Both the position numbers and the translations under genes were made by a program. Below are positions 8,052 through 16,524 of a stretch of DNA of 64,000 nt, piece after piece. The stretch is from Butyrivibrio sp. Su6. GTDB taxonomy: Bacteria; Bacillota; Clostridia; Lachnospirales; Lachnospiraceae. Numbering within the stretch: the stretch's first letter is position 1; each line of letters starts with the position of its first letter. The stretch spans positions 1 to 64,000 of the forward strand of contig NZ_FNUR01000002.1 in NCBI RefSeq assembly GCF_900108105.1, in the 5' to 3' direction. The notes under the pieces are model-generated. The model had not been told where the DNA came from. It worked only from the letters and a program-made list of their open reading frames with translations, and searched no databases.

Positions 8052-9500
8052 ATGGTTAAGGGGAAATATCTGGCAGTGATGGCTCTGGCAGCTGTAGTGG
8101 TGTCAACATCAGCCTGCGGCAGCGCGAGCAATGTAGCTGCATCTTCAGCAGAATCCGGCATAGAATCCAACATAGAATCAAATACAGAGTCAGGTGCGGA
8201 AGCACAGACACAAGAAGTATCAAATACAGAAGCATCTGCAAAAGAAGATACGAATATAGAAGGAAGTACACAGATGAGTACAGAAAAGCAAGATGTGGTA
8301 AAAGAAATACCGGCACTTCGTGATGCTGTAGAAAAAAAGATGGGATGCCGGATCGGATGTGCCATAACCGGAAAAGAACCCTGGGACTCAAAACTTTGGG
8401 ATCTGGTAACAACTCACTTTAATGCAGTTACCCTTGGAAATGAATTAAAACCCGATTCGCTTTTTGGATATAGCGTAAGTAAATGTCCGGGAACAAAAGA
8501 GGCAGAACTAAACGGCGAAACAATTACAGTTCCCGTTCTTAATTACACGAATCCTGAAAAGATCCTGAACAAGATCCTTAAATGGAACGAAGCAAATCCT
8601 GACAGACAGATAAAGGTTAGAGGCCATGTACTTTTGTGGCATTCACAGACACCGGAGTGGTTCTTCCATGTGGACTACGACAAGACAAAAGATTATGTGA
8701 CAGCCGAAGAAATGGACAAAAGACTTGAGTGGTACATAAGAGAAGTCCTTACACATTTCACAGGCGAAGGCAGTCCTTACAAAGATCTTTTCTATGGATG
8801 GGACGTAGTAAACGAAGCAGTGTCAGATTCAACCGGAACTTACAGAACCGATACAGAAAGACCTGAAGAGGATCTTTTGGAAGACAGACACGGCGGCAAT
8901 TCAAGCTGGTGGCATGTATATCAGAATGAAGACTTCATAATAAATGCCTTTAAATATGCCAACAAATATGCACCTGCCGACCTTGAGCTTTACTACAACG
9001 ACTATAACGAATGCGATGCCAAAAAGAGAGAAGGAATCATCAAACTCCTTGAGAAGCTAAAGGAAAATGAAGGAGCTCCGGGCGAAGGAACAAGAATCTC
9101 AGCCATGGGAATGCAGGGACATTACAGTATGGAAGGCCCTTCAGCAGCCGAGATGGAAACATCAATAAAAGCTTATGGAAAAGTCGTAGGAGCAGTTCAG
9201 GTTACAGAGTGGGATTTAAGAGCTACAGATGGTTATGATGGAAGCCCTGAAGCTATGGAAGAAGAGTATGAGAAACAAAGAAAGATCTACAACCTCATGT
9301 ATTATTCTCTTCAATCTGCCAAGAACTCAGGTGTGAACATAACAGGCATGACTTTCTGGGGAACAATAGATACGCTTTCATGGCTTCAGTTCAGATCAAA
9401 TGTAGGCGGTGGAAGCAATAAAGAGCAAAAACAATGCCCATTGCTTTTTGATGGAAATTACGAGCCTAAGCCGGCTTTCTGGGTATTTGCTCAAGAATAA
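8052..9500 (+). CDS. GH10 endo-1,4-beta-xylanase lipoprotein
   Basis: Predicted secreted endo-beta-1,4-xylanase of 482 residues that cuts the xylan backbone. The ATG at 8052 is preceded by GGGGAGG at 7 nt spacing; an in-frame GTG at 8022 is less likely. The signal peptide ends in TSAC (Cys22, an imperfect lipobox), followed by a Ser/Glu/Thr-rich tether (about 25-85). The GH10 barrel (about 88-482) shows VRGHVLLWHSQTPEWFF, acid/base Glu255 in WDVVNEAV and nucleophile Glu386 in VTEWDLR, with MTFWG near the C-terminus. There is no carbohydrate-binding module. It heads toward the large transporter operon 27 bp downstream, so release of xylo-oligosaccharides and their import may be coregulated. 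Confidence 0.93.
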   Translation: MVKGKYLAVMALAAVVVSTSACGSASNVAASSAESGIESNIESNTESGAEAQTQEVSNTEASAKEDTNIEGSTQMSTEKQDVVKEIPALRDAVEKKMGCRIGCAITGKEPWDSKLWDLVTTHFNAVTLGNELKPDSLFGYSVSKCPGTKEAELNGETITVPVLNYTNPEKILNKILKWNEANPDRQIKVRGHVLLWHSQTPEWFFHVDYDKTKDYVTAEEMDKRLEWYIREVLTHFTGEGSPYKDLFYGWDVVNEAVSDSTGTYRTDTERPEEDLLEDRHGGNSSWWHVYQNEDFIINAFKYANKYAPADLELYYNDYNECDAKKREGIIKLLEKLKENEGAPGEGTRISAMGMQGHYSMEGPSAAEMETSIKAYGKVVGAVQVTEWDLRATDGYDGSPEAMEEEYEKQRKIYNLMYYSLQSAKNSGVNITGMTFWGTIDTLSWLQFRSNVGGGSNKEQKQCPLLFDGNYEPKPAFWVFAQE

Positions 9501-9526
9501 TAACTGTAAAAATAGGGACTAAAAAC

Positions 9527-12475
9527 ATGAACAAAACACTTAAAAAAGTTTTAATAGTTGTGGGAATCCTGGCAGTTATAGTATGCATATGCATTGGTCT
9601 TTCAAGCAGAAAGATCGAAGACTTCAGTGCCAAATATGCAGATGCCGATCTTACCGAAGAAATTGAAGGCATGGAAAGAGTTGGTGCCTACACCGGATAT
9701 ATAAATGAACATGCAAAAGATGCTTATCCACAGGAAAATGTGGAAGTCAGCCTTTTTGATTATCAGTCAACAGGTGAGGTGCACAAAGAATCAGTTGCAT
9801 CAAGAGATGGCGTTTTCACAGGAACCGGTTCCGAAATCACATGGAACGTAAATGTTCCAACGGCCGGAATGTATCAGATAGATATCGACTACTACATACC
9901 GGAATCCAGAGGCGTTCCTGCAGAGAGAACTGTTTTGGTAAACGGTGAGATTCCATTTGAAGATGCAAGAAACATTTCTTTTACCAGAATGTGGATGGAT
10001 GGTGGAGAGAAAAAGATTGATAACCAGGGTAATGAGATCCGCCCAAGACAGGTTGAGTACTTCGATTGGCAGAGCGCATTCTTCAGAGATGATATGGGAT
10101 TTGTGGCAGAGCCTTATGTGTTCTACTTCGAAAAGGGCGATAACACTCTTACATTCGTGGCAGACAATGAGCCTATGGTCCTTTCAAGGGTTGAGCTTTG
10201 CGGAGTAAAAGAAACACCAAGCTACGAGCAGTATATCGCAAGCAATCAGGGCAGTGAAGGAACAGAAGCTGCAAAAACTTATCTTGAAGTAGTTCAGGGC
10301 GAGGATTCAACATTAAGGTCAGAATCTTCACTTTATGCAAAATATGACAGATCATCACCTACAACAGTTCCAAACAGTGTTACAACAACAGTTCTTAACT
10401 ACGTTGGTGGTGAGGCCTGGAGAGCTTCCGGACAGTGGATCGAATGGAACTTTGAAGTTCCCGAAGATGGGTATTACAACATCACAGTCAAGGCAAGACA
10501 GAACTATGCAAGAGGCTCTGTATCAAATAGAAGCGTACTCATAGATGGAAAGGTTCCATTTAAAGAACTTGAAGAAATCTCTTTTGGCTACAGCAACGAT
10601 TGGGATTGCATTACTCTCTCGGATGGAGATGGAAATCCATATGAGTTTTATCTGACAAAAGGAACACATACTGTAAGACTTGAGGCAACTCTTGGCGGTA
10701 TGGGTGCAATCCTTGAGGAAATGGAAGATTCAACTTACAGACTGAATCAGATATACAGAAGAATTCTGGTATACACAGGTGCAAGACCTGATGTGTACAG
10801 AGATTATCACATTGATACAACTTATCCGGAAATTATGAAAGCCATGGATCTTGAGGCAAAAAGACTTTACAAGATCGTCGATGATATGGTTGCTTACTCC
10901 GGACAGAAAGCGGATAACATCGCAACAGCGCAGACTATCGCGCAGCAGCTTGAAAGATTTATAGAAAAGCCTCAAAAGATCACAACAGAGTTTGTTACAT
11001 TCAAGGACAACATAACATCTCTTGGTACAGCATCTCTTAAGATGAGTGAGACAAAGCTTGATGTGGATTACCTGGTGATTTCAGGAACGGATGCTAAGGT
11101 GAAAAAAGACAAGGCCAACTTCTTTACTAAAGCAGGCCATGAGATAAAGTCTTTTATCGCATCATTCTTTGTGGACTATAACTCAGTTGGTGATGTTTAC
11201 GATGAGAACTCAAGCGACAAAGTAGTTAAGGTTTGGGTACTCACAGGTAGAGACCAGGGAACAATCCTTAAGTCCATGGTTGATGATGATTTTACTCCAA
11301 ATTCAGGAGTAAAGGTAAACGTAGAGATTGTAGATCCCGGAGCACTTCTTAATGCAGTACTTGCAGGACGAGGACCAAACGTAGTTTTATCAGTTGGTGC
11401 CGATCAGCCTGTAAACTACGCCCTCAGAGGTGCAGCAGAGGATATAACACAGTTTGATGGATGGGAAGAAGTTTTATCTCACTATTCAGAGAGCTCATAT
11501 GAACAGTACAGACTTGACGGACATATTTATGGTATCCCGGAGACACAGGGCTTCAACGTAATGTTCTATAGAAAAGATGTACTGGAAGAGCTTGAGCTTG
11601 AAACACCACAGACATGGAAAGAGCTGATCGAGATGCTTCCTACGATTCAGGGAAATAACCTTTCAATAGGTATTCCTACAGCGGCAGGAAGTAGCGGAGC
11701 TGCAGCAGCGTCAACATCGATCATGTCAAATGTGCCTGACCTTTCAATGTACTTCTCACTACTTTATCAGTATGGCGGAGACATGTACAACGAGGCGGGA
11801 ACAAAGACAACAGTTAATACCGAAGCCGGAGTAAAGGCATTCGATGACTACGTAAGATACTTTAACGACTACGGAATCCCAACTATCTACGACTTTGTAA
11901 GCAGATTCCGTGCAGGAGAAATGCCAATAGGTGTAGCACCATATTCAACCTACAACACACTTATGGTTTCTGCTCCTGAAATAAGAGGTCTCTGGGACTT
12001 CACATTGATCCCGGGAACCGAGAGAGTAGATGCAAACGGTAAAAAATATATCGACAGATCAGACTTCATCACAGGAAGCGCAACAATGATGATCGCAACA
12101 GAGGATGAAGAGCTCAGACAAAATTCATGGGAGTTCATGAAGTGGTGGGCAAATGCTGATACACAGGTAAGATTCGGTAGAGAGATCGAGGCACTCCTTG
12201 GTTCATCTGCAAGATATGCAACAGCAAACAGAGATGCATTCGAGAATCTTTCCTGGAGCGCTGACGATATCAAAGTTTTGAGCGAGCAGTGGGACAACAC
12301 AGTTGGTATCAGAGAAGTTCCGGGTGGCTATTTCACAGGAAGACACATCTCAAATGCCATAAGAAAAGTAATCAACGATAAGGTTGATTCCAGAGAGACA
12401 ATTATCGATTACTCGATTCTGATTGATGAAGAGATCAAGAAGAAACGTATTGAGTTTGGTATGCCGGTTGAATAA
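9527..12475 (+). CDS. Membrane-anchored solute-binding protein with extra domains
   Basis: A 982-residue protein about twice the usual size of an ABC sugar-binding protein. It has a single N-terminal membrane segment (about 7-27) without a proper lipobox, so it is probably tethered by an uncleaved helix. Two beta-rich segments (about 75-228 and 250-388) each have a similar layout (WNVNVPTAGMYQIDIDY versus WNFEVPEDGYYNITVKA, then VLVNGEIPF versus VLIDGKVPF), suggesting duplicated carbohydrate-binding sandwiches. A mostly helical stretch (about 390-560) precedes a family-1 extracellular solute-binding domain (about 566-965: KVWVLTGRDQGTI, GFNVMFYRKDVLEEL, TPQTWKELIE, WEFMKWWANADTQ). It is followed by two permease genes and is the likely receptor of that CUT1 transporter. 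Ligand unknown. Confidence 0.82.
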   Translation: MNKTLKKVLIVVGILAVIVCICIGLSSRKIEDFSAKYADADLTEEIEGMERVGAYTGYINEHAKDAYPQENVEVSLFDYQSTGEVHKESVASRDGVFTGTGSEITWNVNVPTAGMYQIDIDYYIPESRGVPAERTVLVNGEIPFEDARNISFTRMWMDGGEKKIDNQGNEIRPRQVEYFDWQSAFFRDDMGFVAEPYVFYFEKGDNTLTFVADNEPMVLSRVELCGVKETPSYEQYIASNQGSEGTEAAKTYLEVVQGEDSTLRSESSLYAKYDRSSPTTVPNSVTTTVLNYVGGEAWRASGQWIEWNFEVPEDGYYNITVKARQNYARGSVSNRSVLIDGKVPFKELEEISFGYSNDWDCITLSDGDGNPYEFYLTKGTHTVRLEATLGGMGAILEEMEDSTYRLNQIYRRILVYTGARPDVYRDYHIDTTYPEIMKAMDLEAKRLYKIVDDMVAYSGQKADNIATAQTIAQQLERFIEKPQKITTEFVTFKDNITSLGTASLKMSETKLDVDYLVISGTDAKVKKDKANFFTKAGHEIKSFIASFFVDYNSVGDVYDENSSDKVVKVWVLTGRDQGTILKSMVDDDFTPNSGVKVNVEIVDPGALLNAVLAGRGPNVVLSVGADQPVNYALRGAAEDITQFDGWEEVLSHYSESSYEQYRLDGHIYGIPETQGFNVMFYRKDVLEELELETPQTWKELIEMLPTIQGNNLSIGIPTAAGSSGAAAASTSIMSNVPDLSMYFSLLYQYGGDMYNEAGTKTTVNTEAGVKAFDDYVRYFNDYGIPTIYDFVSRFRAGEMPIGVAPYSTYNTLMVSAPEIRGLWDFTLIPGTERVDANGKKYIDRSDFITGSATMMIATEDEELRQNSWEFMKWWANADTQVRFGREIEALLGSSARYATANRDAFENLSWSADDIKVLSEQWDNTVGIREVPGGYFTGRHISNAIRKVINDKVDSRETIIDYSILIDEEIKKKRIEFGMPVE

Positions 12476-12501
12476 AAACAAAAACCGATGGAGAACTGAC
12501 A

Positions 12502-13440
12502 ATGAAGGAATATCTGCAGAAGTACATAAAGCTTCGAAAGCATAATTTTACAGTGGCACTTAAAAAGGCCAAAAACCGCAAGATGTGTTATCTCTTTCTT
12601 GCTCCATATGCAATATTGTTCACTATGTTCTATGTGTTTCCTGTAGTTGCATCAATCTACTACAGCTTCACATATTACAACATCCTTGAACCACCGAGAT
12701 TTATCGGACTTCAGAACTACATAAGCCTTGTGCTCCAGGATGACATTTTCCTGATCGGTGTAAAAAATACACTGATGATCGCACTGATAACAGGACCTTT
12801 GGGCTACATTCTTTCTTTCCTGTTTGCATGGCTTATAAATGAGCTTCCAAGATGGATCAGAAGTATAGCAGTAATCGTATTCTATGCGCCATCAATCGCA
12901 GGTAACTGTTATGTTATCTTCTCAGTGTTCTTTAGAGGAGATGCTTACGGATACGTAAACGCTTTCCTGATGAGTGTGGGAATCATTGATGGTCCTAAGC
13001 TTTGGCTTATTGATCCACATTACATGCTTCCAATATGTATGCTGGTTATCCTCTGGATGAGTTTGGGAACAGGATTCCTTTCATTCGTAGCCGGACTTCA
13101 GGGCGTAGACAGAGCTCAGTTCGAAGCAGGATACATGGATGGAATAAAGAACAGATGGCAGGAGCTTTGGTATATCACACTTCCAAACATGAAACCAATG
13201 CTTATGTTCGGTGCAGTTATGTCCATCACATCATCATTTGGTGTCGCAGATGTGACTATGGCTCTTTGTGGATATCCAAGTACAGATTATGCTGCACGTA
13301 CAATTGTTACTCATTTGTTTGACTATGGTTTTTCAAGATTTGAAATGGGTTATGCCTGCGCAATAGCAACAATATTGTTCCTTATGATGATACTTTGCAA
13401 CAAGGCAATCCAGAGTCTTTTAAGGAGAGTTGGAACTTGA
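12502..13440 (+). CDS. Sugar ABC transporter permease, MalF type
   Basis: Inner-membrane permease of 312 residues from the CUT1 carbohydrate ABC family. About six hydrophobic segments are visible, starting with LFLAPYAILFTMFYVFPVVA. The cytoplasmic EAA loop that docks the ATPase reads FEAGYMDGIKNRWQELWYITLPN (shown here only as a landmark near residue 210-232). TGGAGA precedes the ATG. It is 26 bp after the large binding protein and 1 bp before the second permease, so the three form one transporter. No ATPase gene accompanies it. Confidence 0.88.
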   Translation: MKEYLQKYIKLRKHNFTVALKKAKNRKMCYLFLAPYAILFTMFYVFPVVASIYYSFTYYNILEPPRFIGLQNYISLVLQDDIFLIGVKNTLMIALITGPLGYILSFLFAWLINELPRWIRSIAVIVFYAPSIAGNCYVIFSVFFRGDAYGYVNAFLMSVGIIDGPKLWLIDPHYMLPICMLVILWMSLGTGFLSFVAGLQGVDRAQFEAGYMDGIKNRWQELWYITLPNMKPMLMFGAVMSITSSFGVADVTMALCGYPSTDYAARTIVTHLFDYGFSRFEMGYACAIATILFLMMILCNKAIQSLLRRVGT

Positions 13441-13441
13441 T

Positions 13442-14305
13442 ATGAGCAAGAAGCTAATTAAGAAAAGAAAACCGAACAGATCAATTGCAGGAGATATAGC
13501 ACTTTACGTTTTCCTTGTACTTGTTGCCATAGTCATGGCTTTTCCGATCATATACGCAGTCAGCAGTGCACTTAAGCCTCTGGATGAACTTTTTAAATTC
13601 CCACCGAGAATTTTTCCTCAGCATCCTACGCTTGATAACTTCTCAGATTTGTTTGTAACAATGGGAAAATCCTGGGTCACATTTACAAGATACCTGTTCA
13701 ACACAGTTTTTATTACATTTGTTGGAACAGCAGGGCACCTTATCATTGCCTCAATGGGAGCTTTCGTTCTTGCGAAATATGATTTCCCCGGAAACAAGGC
13801 ATTTTTCAAACTTGTAACAGTAGCCATGATGTTCACAGGTTGGGTAACACAGATTCCTAACTACCTGATACTGAATAAACTTGGATGGATCGATACTTAC
13901 TGGTCAATTATCATCCCGGCCTTCGCTTCACCAATGGGTCTTTTCCTTATGAAGCAGTTCATGGAAGGACTTCCTACATCACTTATAGAAGCAGCCAAGA
14001 TTGACGGTGCCAATGAGTGGAAAGTATTTTCAGGAATAGTAATGCCAAACGTTAAGCCTGCGTGGATGACACTTATTATCTTCTCGGTTCAGGCTCTTTG
14101 GAACAACAAGGCATCAACATATATCTATTCAGAAGAAAGAAAAACTCTTGTATATGCCCTTCAGCAGATCCAGAGTGGAGGAATTGCAAGAACAGGACAG
14201 GGAGCAGCCGTTCTTGTGGTTGTTATGATCGTTCCAATCATTATCTTTGTATTCTCTGAGAGCCAGATCCTTGAGACAATGGCTAGCTCAGGTCTTAAAG
14301 ATTAA
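13442..14305 (+). CDS. Sugar ABC transporter permease, MalG type
   Basis: Second CUT1 permease (287 residues), partner of the preceding gene. Six membrane segments and the MalG-type EAA loop (SLIEAAKIDGANEWKVF, then GIVMPNVKPAW) are visible; the C-terminus ends in the family pattern ETMASSGLKD. The ATG at 13442 is chosen over a TTG at 13430, which would overlap the ribosome binding site GGAGAG (13424-13429). It follows the first permease's stop codon by one base, indicating translational coupling. Confidence 0.87.
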   Translation: MSKKLIKKRKPNRSIAGDIALYVFLVLVAIVMAFPIIYAVSSALKPLDELFKFPPRIFPQHPTLDNFSDLFVTMGKSWVTFTRYLFNTVFITFVGTAGHLIIASMGAFVLAKYDFPGNKAFFKLVTVAMMFTGWVTQIPNYLILNKLGWIDTYWSIIIPAFASPMGLFLMKQFMEGLPTSLIEAAKIDGANEWKVFSGIVMPNVKPAWMTLIIFSVQALWNNKASTYIYSEERKTLVYALQQIQSGGIARTGQGAAVLVVVMIVPIIIFVFSESQILETMASSGLKD

Positions 14306-14324
14306 AGCGAAAGGTCAAGGCGAT

Positions 14325-15839
14325 ATGCGTAAAAAGAATTTATTCATAAAAACTTTAGCAGCATTCATTGGTGTATCAGTTGTGCTTTTACAGCCTGTTA
14401 CGGCCTGCGCAGAAGAGAAACACTACACATATAACTACGATTATTGGGGAGATGTTCAGGAGAGTCCTGATCTGTATTCTGTCAGCAAAGTACTCACATC
14501 TTCAGAGCTTGGACTTGATGTCAAACTAAAAAATCCTCAGGGACTGTTTGCTGACGGTAATTCCCTTTATCTGTGCGATACCGGTAATAACAGGATCATT
14601 GAATTAAACAGAGTATCACCTGAGAAGCTTGAAGTTGTAAGAGTTGTAGATTCAATAAAAGGCGGAAGCGGACCTGCAACCTTTAACAATCCCACTGATA
14701 TCTCAGTTTCAGAAGATGGAAATATCTTCATAGCAGATCAGGGAAATGCAAGGATACTGAAGGTTGATAAGGACTTCAACTATCTGATGGAATTTATCAA
14801 ACCCACAGATAATACCCTTGATCCTTCACTTGTTTTTCAGCCAAACAAACTGGTAGTTGATACGGCAGAGAGAGTTTACTGTATCGCATCAGGGATAAAC
14901 AAAGGTCTTGTGAAGTACGAAAATGACGGTACTTTCTCAGGATTTGTAGGAGCGACACCTGTTAGCTTTGAGTGGACAGATTATATATGGAAGAAACTTG
15001 CTTCTCAGGAACAGAGAGCAAAACTTGAGTCATTCGTTCCTACAGAGTATGAAAACATCTACATGGACTATGAAGGTTTCATATATGCAACAAAAGCCCG
15101 CACGGAAGATCAGGCAAGATCTGATGAAAACGCTGTAAGAAAATTGAACCTTATGGGTGACGATATTCTGGTTTCCAATGGCAACTGGTCAGTGGGCGGA
15201 GATCTTTATCTTGGATCCGGCGGTGGATATGAAGGACCTTCAATCCTCACAGATGTAACAGTTATGGACAATGACATCTATGTGTGCCTTGACAGAAACA
15301 GAGGAAGACTCTTTGCATATGACGATCAGGGCAGAATGGTATTTGCCTTTGGCGGAAACGGAAATATGGATGGTTACTTTAGAAGACCATCAGCAATTGA
15401 GCACATTGGTCATGAGCTCTACGTAGTAGACAGTCTTGACTGCTCAATAACATCTTTTGTTCCTACTGAATTTGGAAACCTTGTATATAGCGCAATAGAG
15501 GAATTTGATAAGGGCAATTACGAGGCTTCAGGTAATTACTGGCAGCAGGTCATGGACCAGAACGGCAATTACGACCTTGCCTATATCGGAATCGGAAGAG
15601 CGCTTCTTCGTCAGGAACAGTATAAAGATGCCATGAAGTATTTCGAGCTTAAGTATGACAGAGAGAACTACTCAAAGGCCTATAAGCAGTACAGAAAAGA
15701 GTGGGTTGAGGCTCACATCGGATGGATAGTAGCAATTATCCTCATACTTTTCCTTGTGCCTCTTACCATAGGAAAGATAAAGAGCATCAAATGGCAGATT
15801 GATAATGCTGACATATTCAAAGTAGAAGAAAACAGGTGA
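14325..15839 (+). CDS. NHL-repeat exported membrane protein
   Basis: A 504-residue protein. The ATG at 14325 (AAGG upstream) gives a signal peptide ending near VTACAEE. Residues about 60-370 contain NHL-type propeller repeats (NPQGLFADGNSLYLCDTGNNR; NPTDISVSEDGNIFIADQGNAR; then FRRPSAIEHIGHELYVVDS). Residues about 385-455 look like a TPR-like hairpin pair (FDKGNYEASGNYWQQV; LLRQEQYKDAMKYFELKYD). A C-terminal membrane helix (about 470-490) and a short charged tail follow. It is probably an extracytoplasmic scaffold or sensor fixed to the membrane. It lies between the first permease pair and the Yip1-like gene and overlaps nothing. No catalytic role is evident. Confidence 0.78.
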   Translation: MRKKNLFIKTLAAFIGVSVVLLQPVTACAEEKHYTYNYDYWGDVQESPDLYSVSKVLTSSELGLDVKLKNPQGLFADGNSLYLCDTGNNRIIELNRVSPEKLEVVRVVDSIKGGSGPATFNNPTDISVSEDGNIFIADQGNARILKVDKDFNYLMEFIKPTDNTLDPSLVFQPNKLVVDTAERVYCIASGINKGLVKYENDGTFSGFVGATPVSFEWTDYIWKKLASQEQRAKLESFVPTEYENIYMDYEGFIYATKARTEDQARSDENAVRKLNLMGDDILVSNGNWSVGGDLYLGSGGGYEGPSILTDVTVMDNDIYVCLDRNRGRLFAYDDQGRMVFAFGGNGNMDGYFRRPSAIEHIGHELYVVDSLDCSITSFVPTEFGNLVYSAIEEFDKGNYEASGNYWQQVMDQNGNYDLAYIGIGRALLRQEQYKDAMKYFELKYDRENYSKAYKQYRKEWVEAHIGWIVAIILILFLVPLTIGKIKSIKWQIDNADIFKVEENR

Positions 15840-15843
15840 AGCT

Positions 15844-16503
15844 ATGATAGCAAATGTTAGAGAAAACCTTACTCCAAAAGAAAAATATATAGATTCCCTC
15901 AAGTTTGCACTTTACTGCACGACTCATCCTCTGGATGGCTTCTGGGATCTTACTCATGAAAAGAGAGGCACATATGCAGCAGCCAATACCATACTTGCGC
16001 TGGCGCTTCTCATAAGAATATTGAAGCTTCGCTATACGAGCTTTCTGTTTATGGAAGTTTACTGGGAAGACTTAAATATCTTCATGTATCTGGCAAGCGT
16101 AGTTTTTCCGCTTGCTCTCTGGGTACTTGGAAACTGGGGACTTACAACACTGTTCGATGGAAAAGGAAGACTTGGACAGGTTTACATGGCAACCTGCTAC
16201 GCATTTACTCCATACGTCCTGATACAGTTTCCGCTCATGATATTCAGTAACTTTGTAACAGTTCAGGAAGCAGAATTCTACTCGGTTGTAAGCTTATTAT
16301 CATTAATTTATTCAGCTCTTTTGATAATAGCGGCAATGGGGCAGATCCACGAGTATTCCGCAGGCAAGAACTTATTGTTCGTTGTAGCAACACTTTTTGC
16401 AATGCTGGTAATGATATTCATCCTGATGATCTTCTTTAGCATGGTCGCTCAGGGAATTGCATATTTCATTTCCCTGGGAAAAGAATTGATGTTCCGAATG
16501 TAG
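15844..16503 (+). CDS. Yip1-family membrane protein
   Basis: A 219-residue integral membrane protein with about five hydrophobic segments, resembling the Yip1 domain family: HPLDGFWDLTHEKRGT near the N-terminus, then FDGKGRLGQVYMATCYAFTPY in the centre, the common hallmark of bacterial Yip1-like proteins. Its molecular role is not established. It begins 4 bp after the NHL-protein stop, with AGGTGA overlapping that stop, so the two are cotranslated. Its fixed place between NHL and DUF5696-like genes suggests it is a membrane subunit of the same assembly. Confidence 0.75.
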   Translation: MIANVRENLTPKEKYIDSLKFALYCTTHPLDGFWDLTHEKRGTYAAANTILALALLIRILKLRYTSFLFMEVYWEDLNIFMYLASVVFPLALWVLGNWGLTTLFDGKGRLGQVYMATCYAFTPYVLIQFPLMIFSNFVTVQEAEFYSVVSLLSLIYSALLIIAAMGQIHEYSAGKNLLFVVATLFAMLVMIFILMIFFSMVAQGIAYFISLGKELMFRM

Positions 16504-16524
16504 TAATAACAAGAGGTGACGGAT

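Noticed and set aside
8012..8412. Two overlapping minus-strand ORFs of 117-118 codons
   Set aside because: They lie opposite the signal peptide and Ser/Glu-rich tether of the GH10 xylanase; low-complexity coding often opens the antisense frame.
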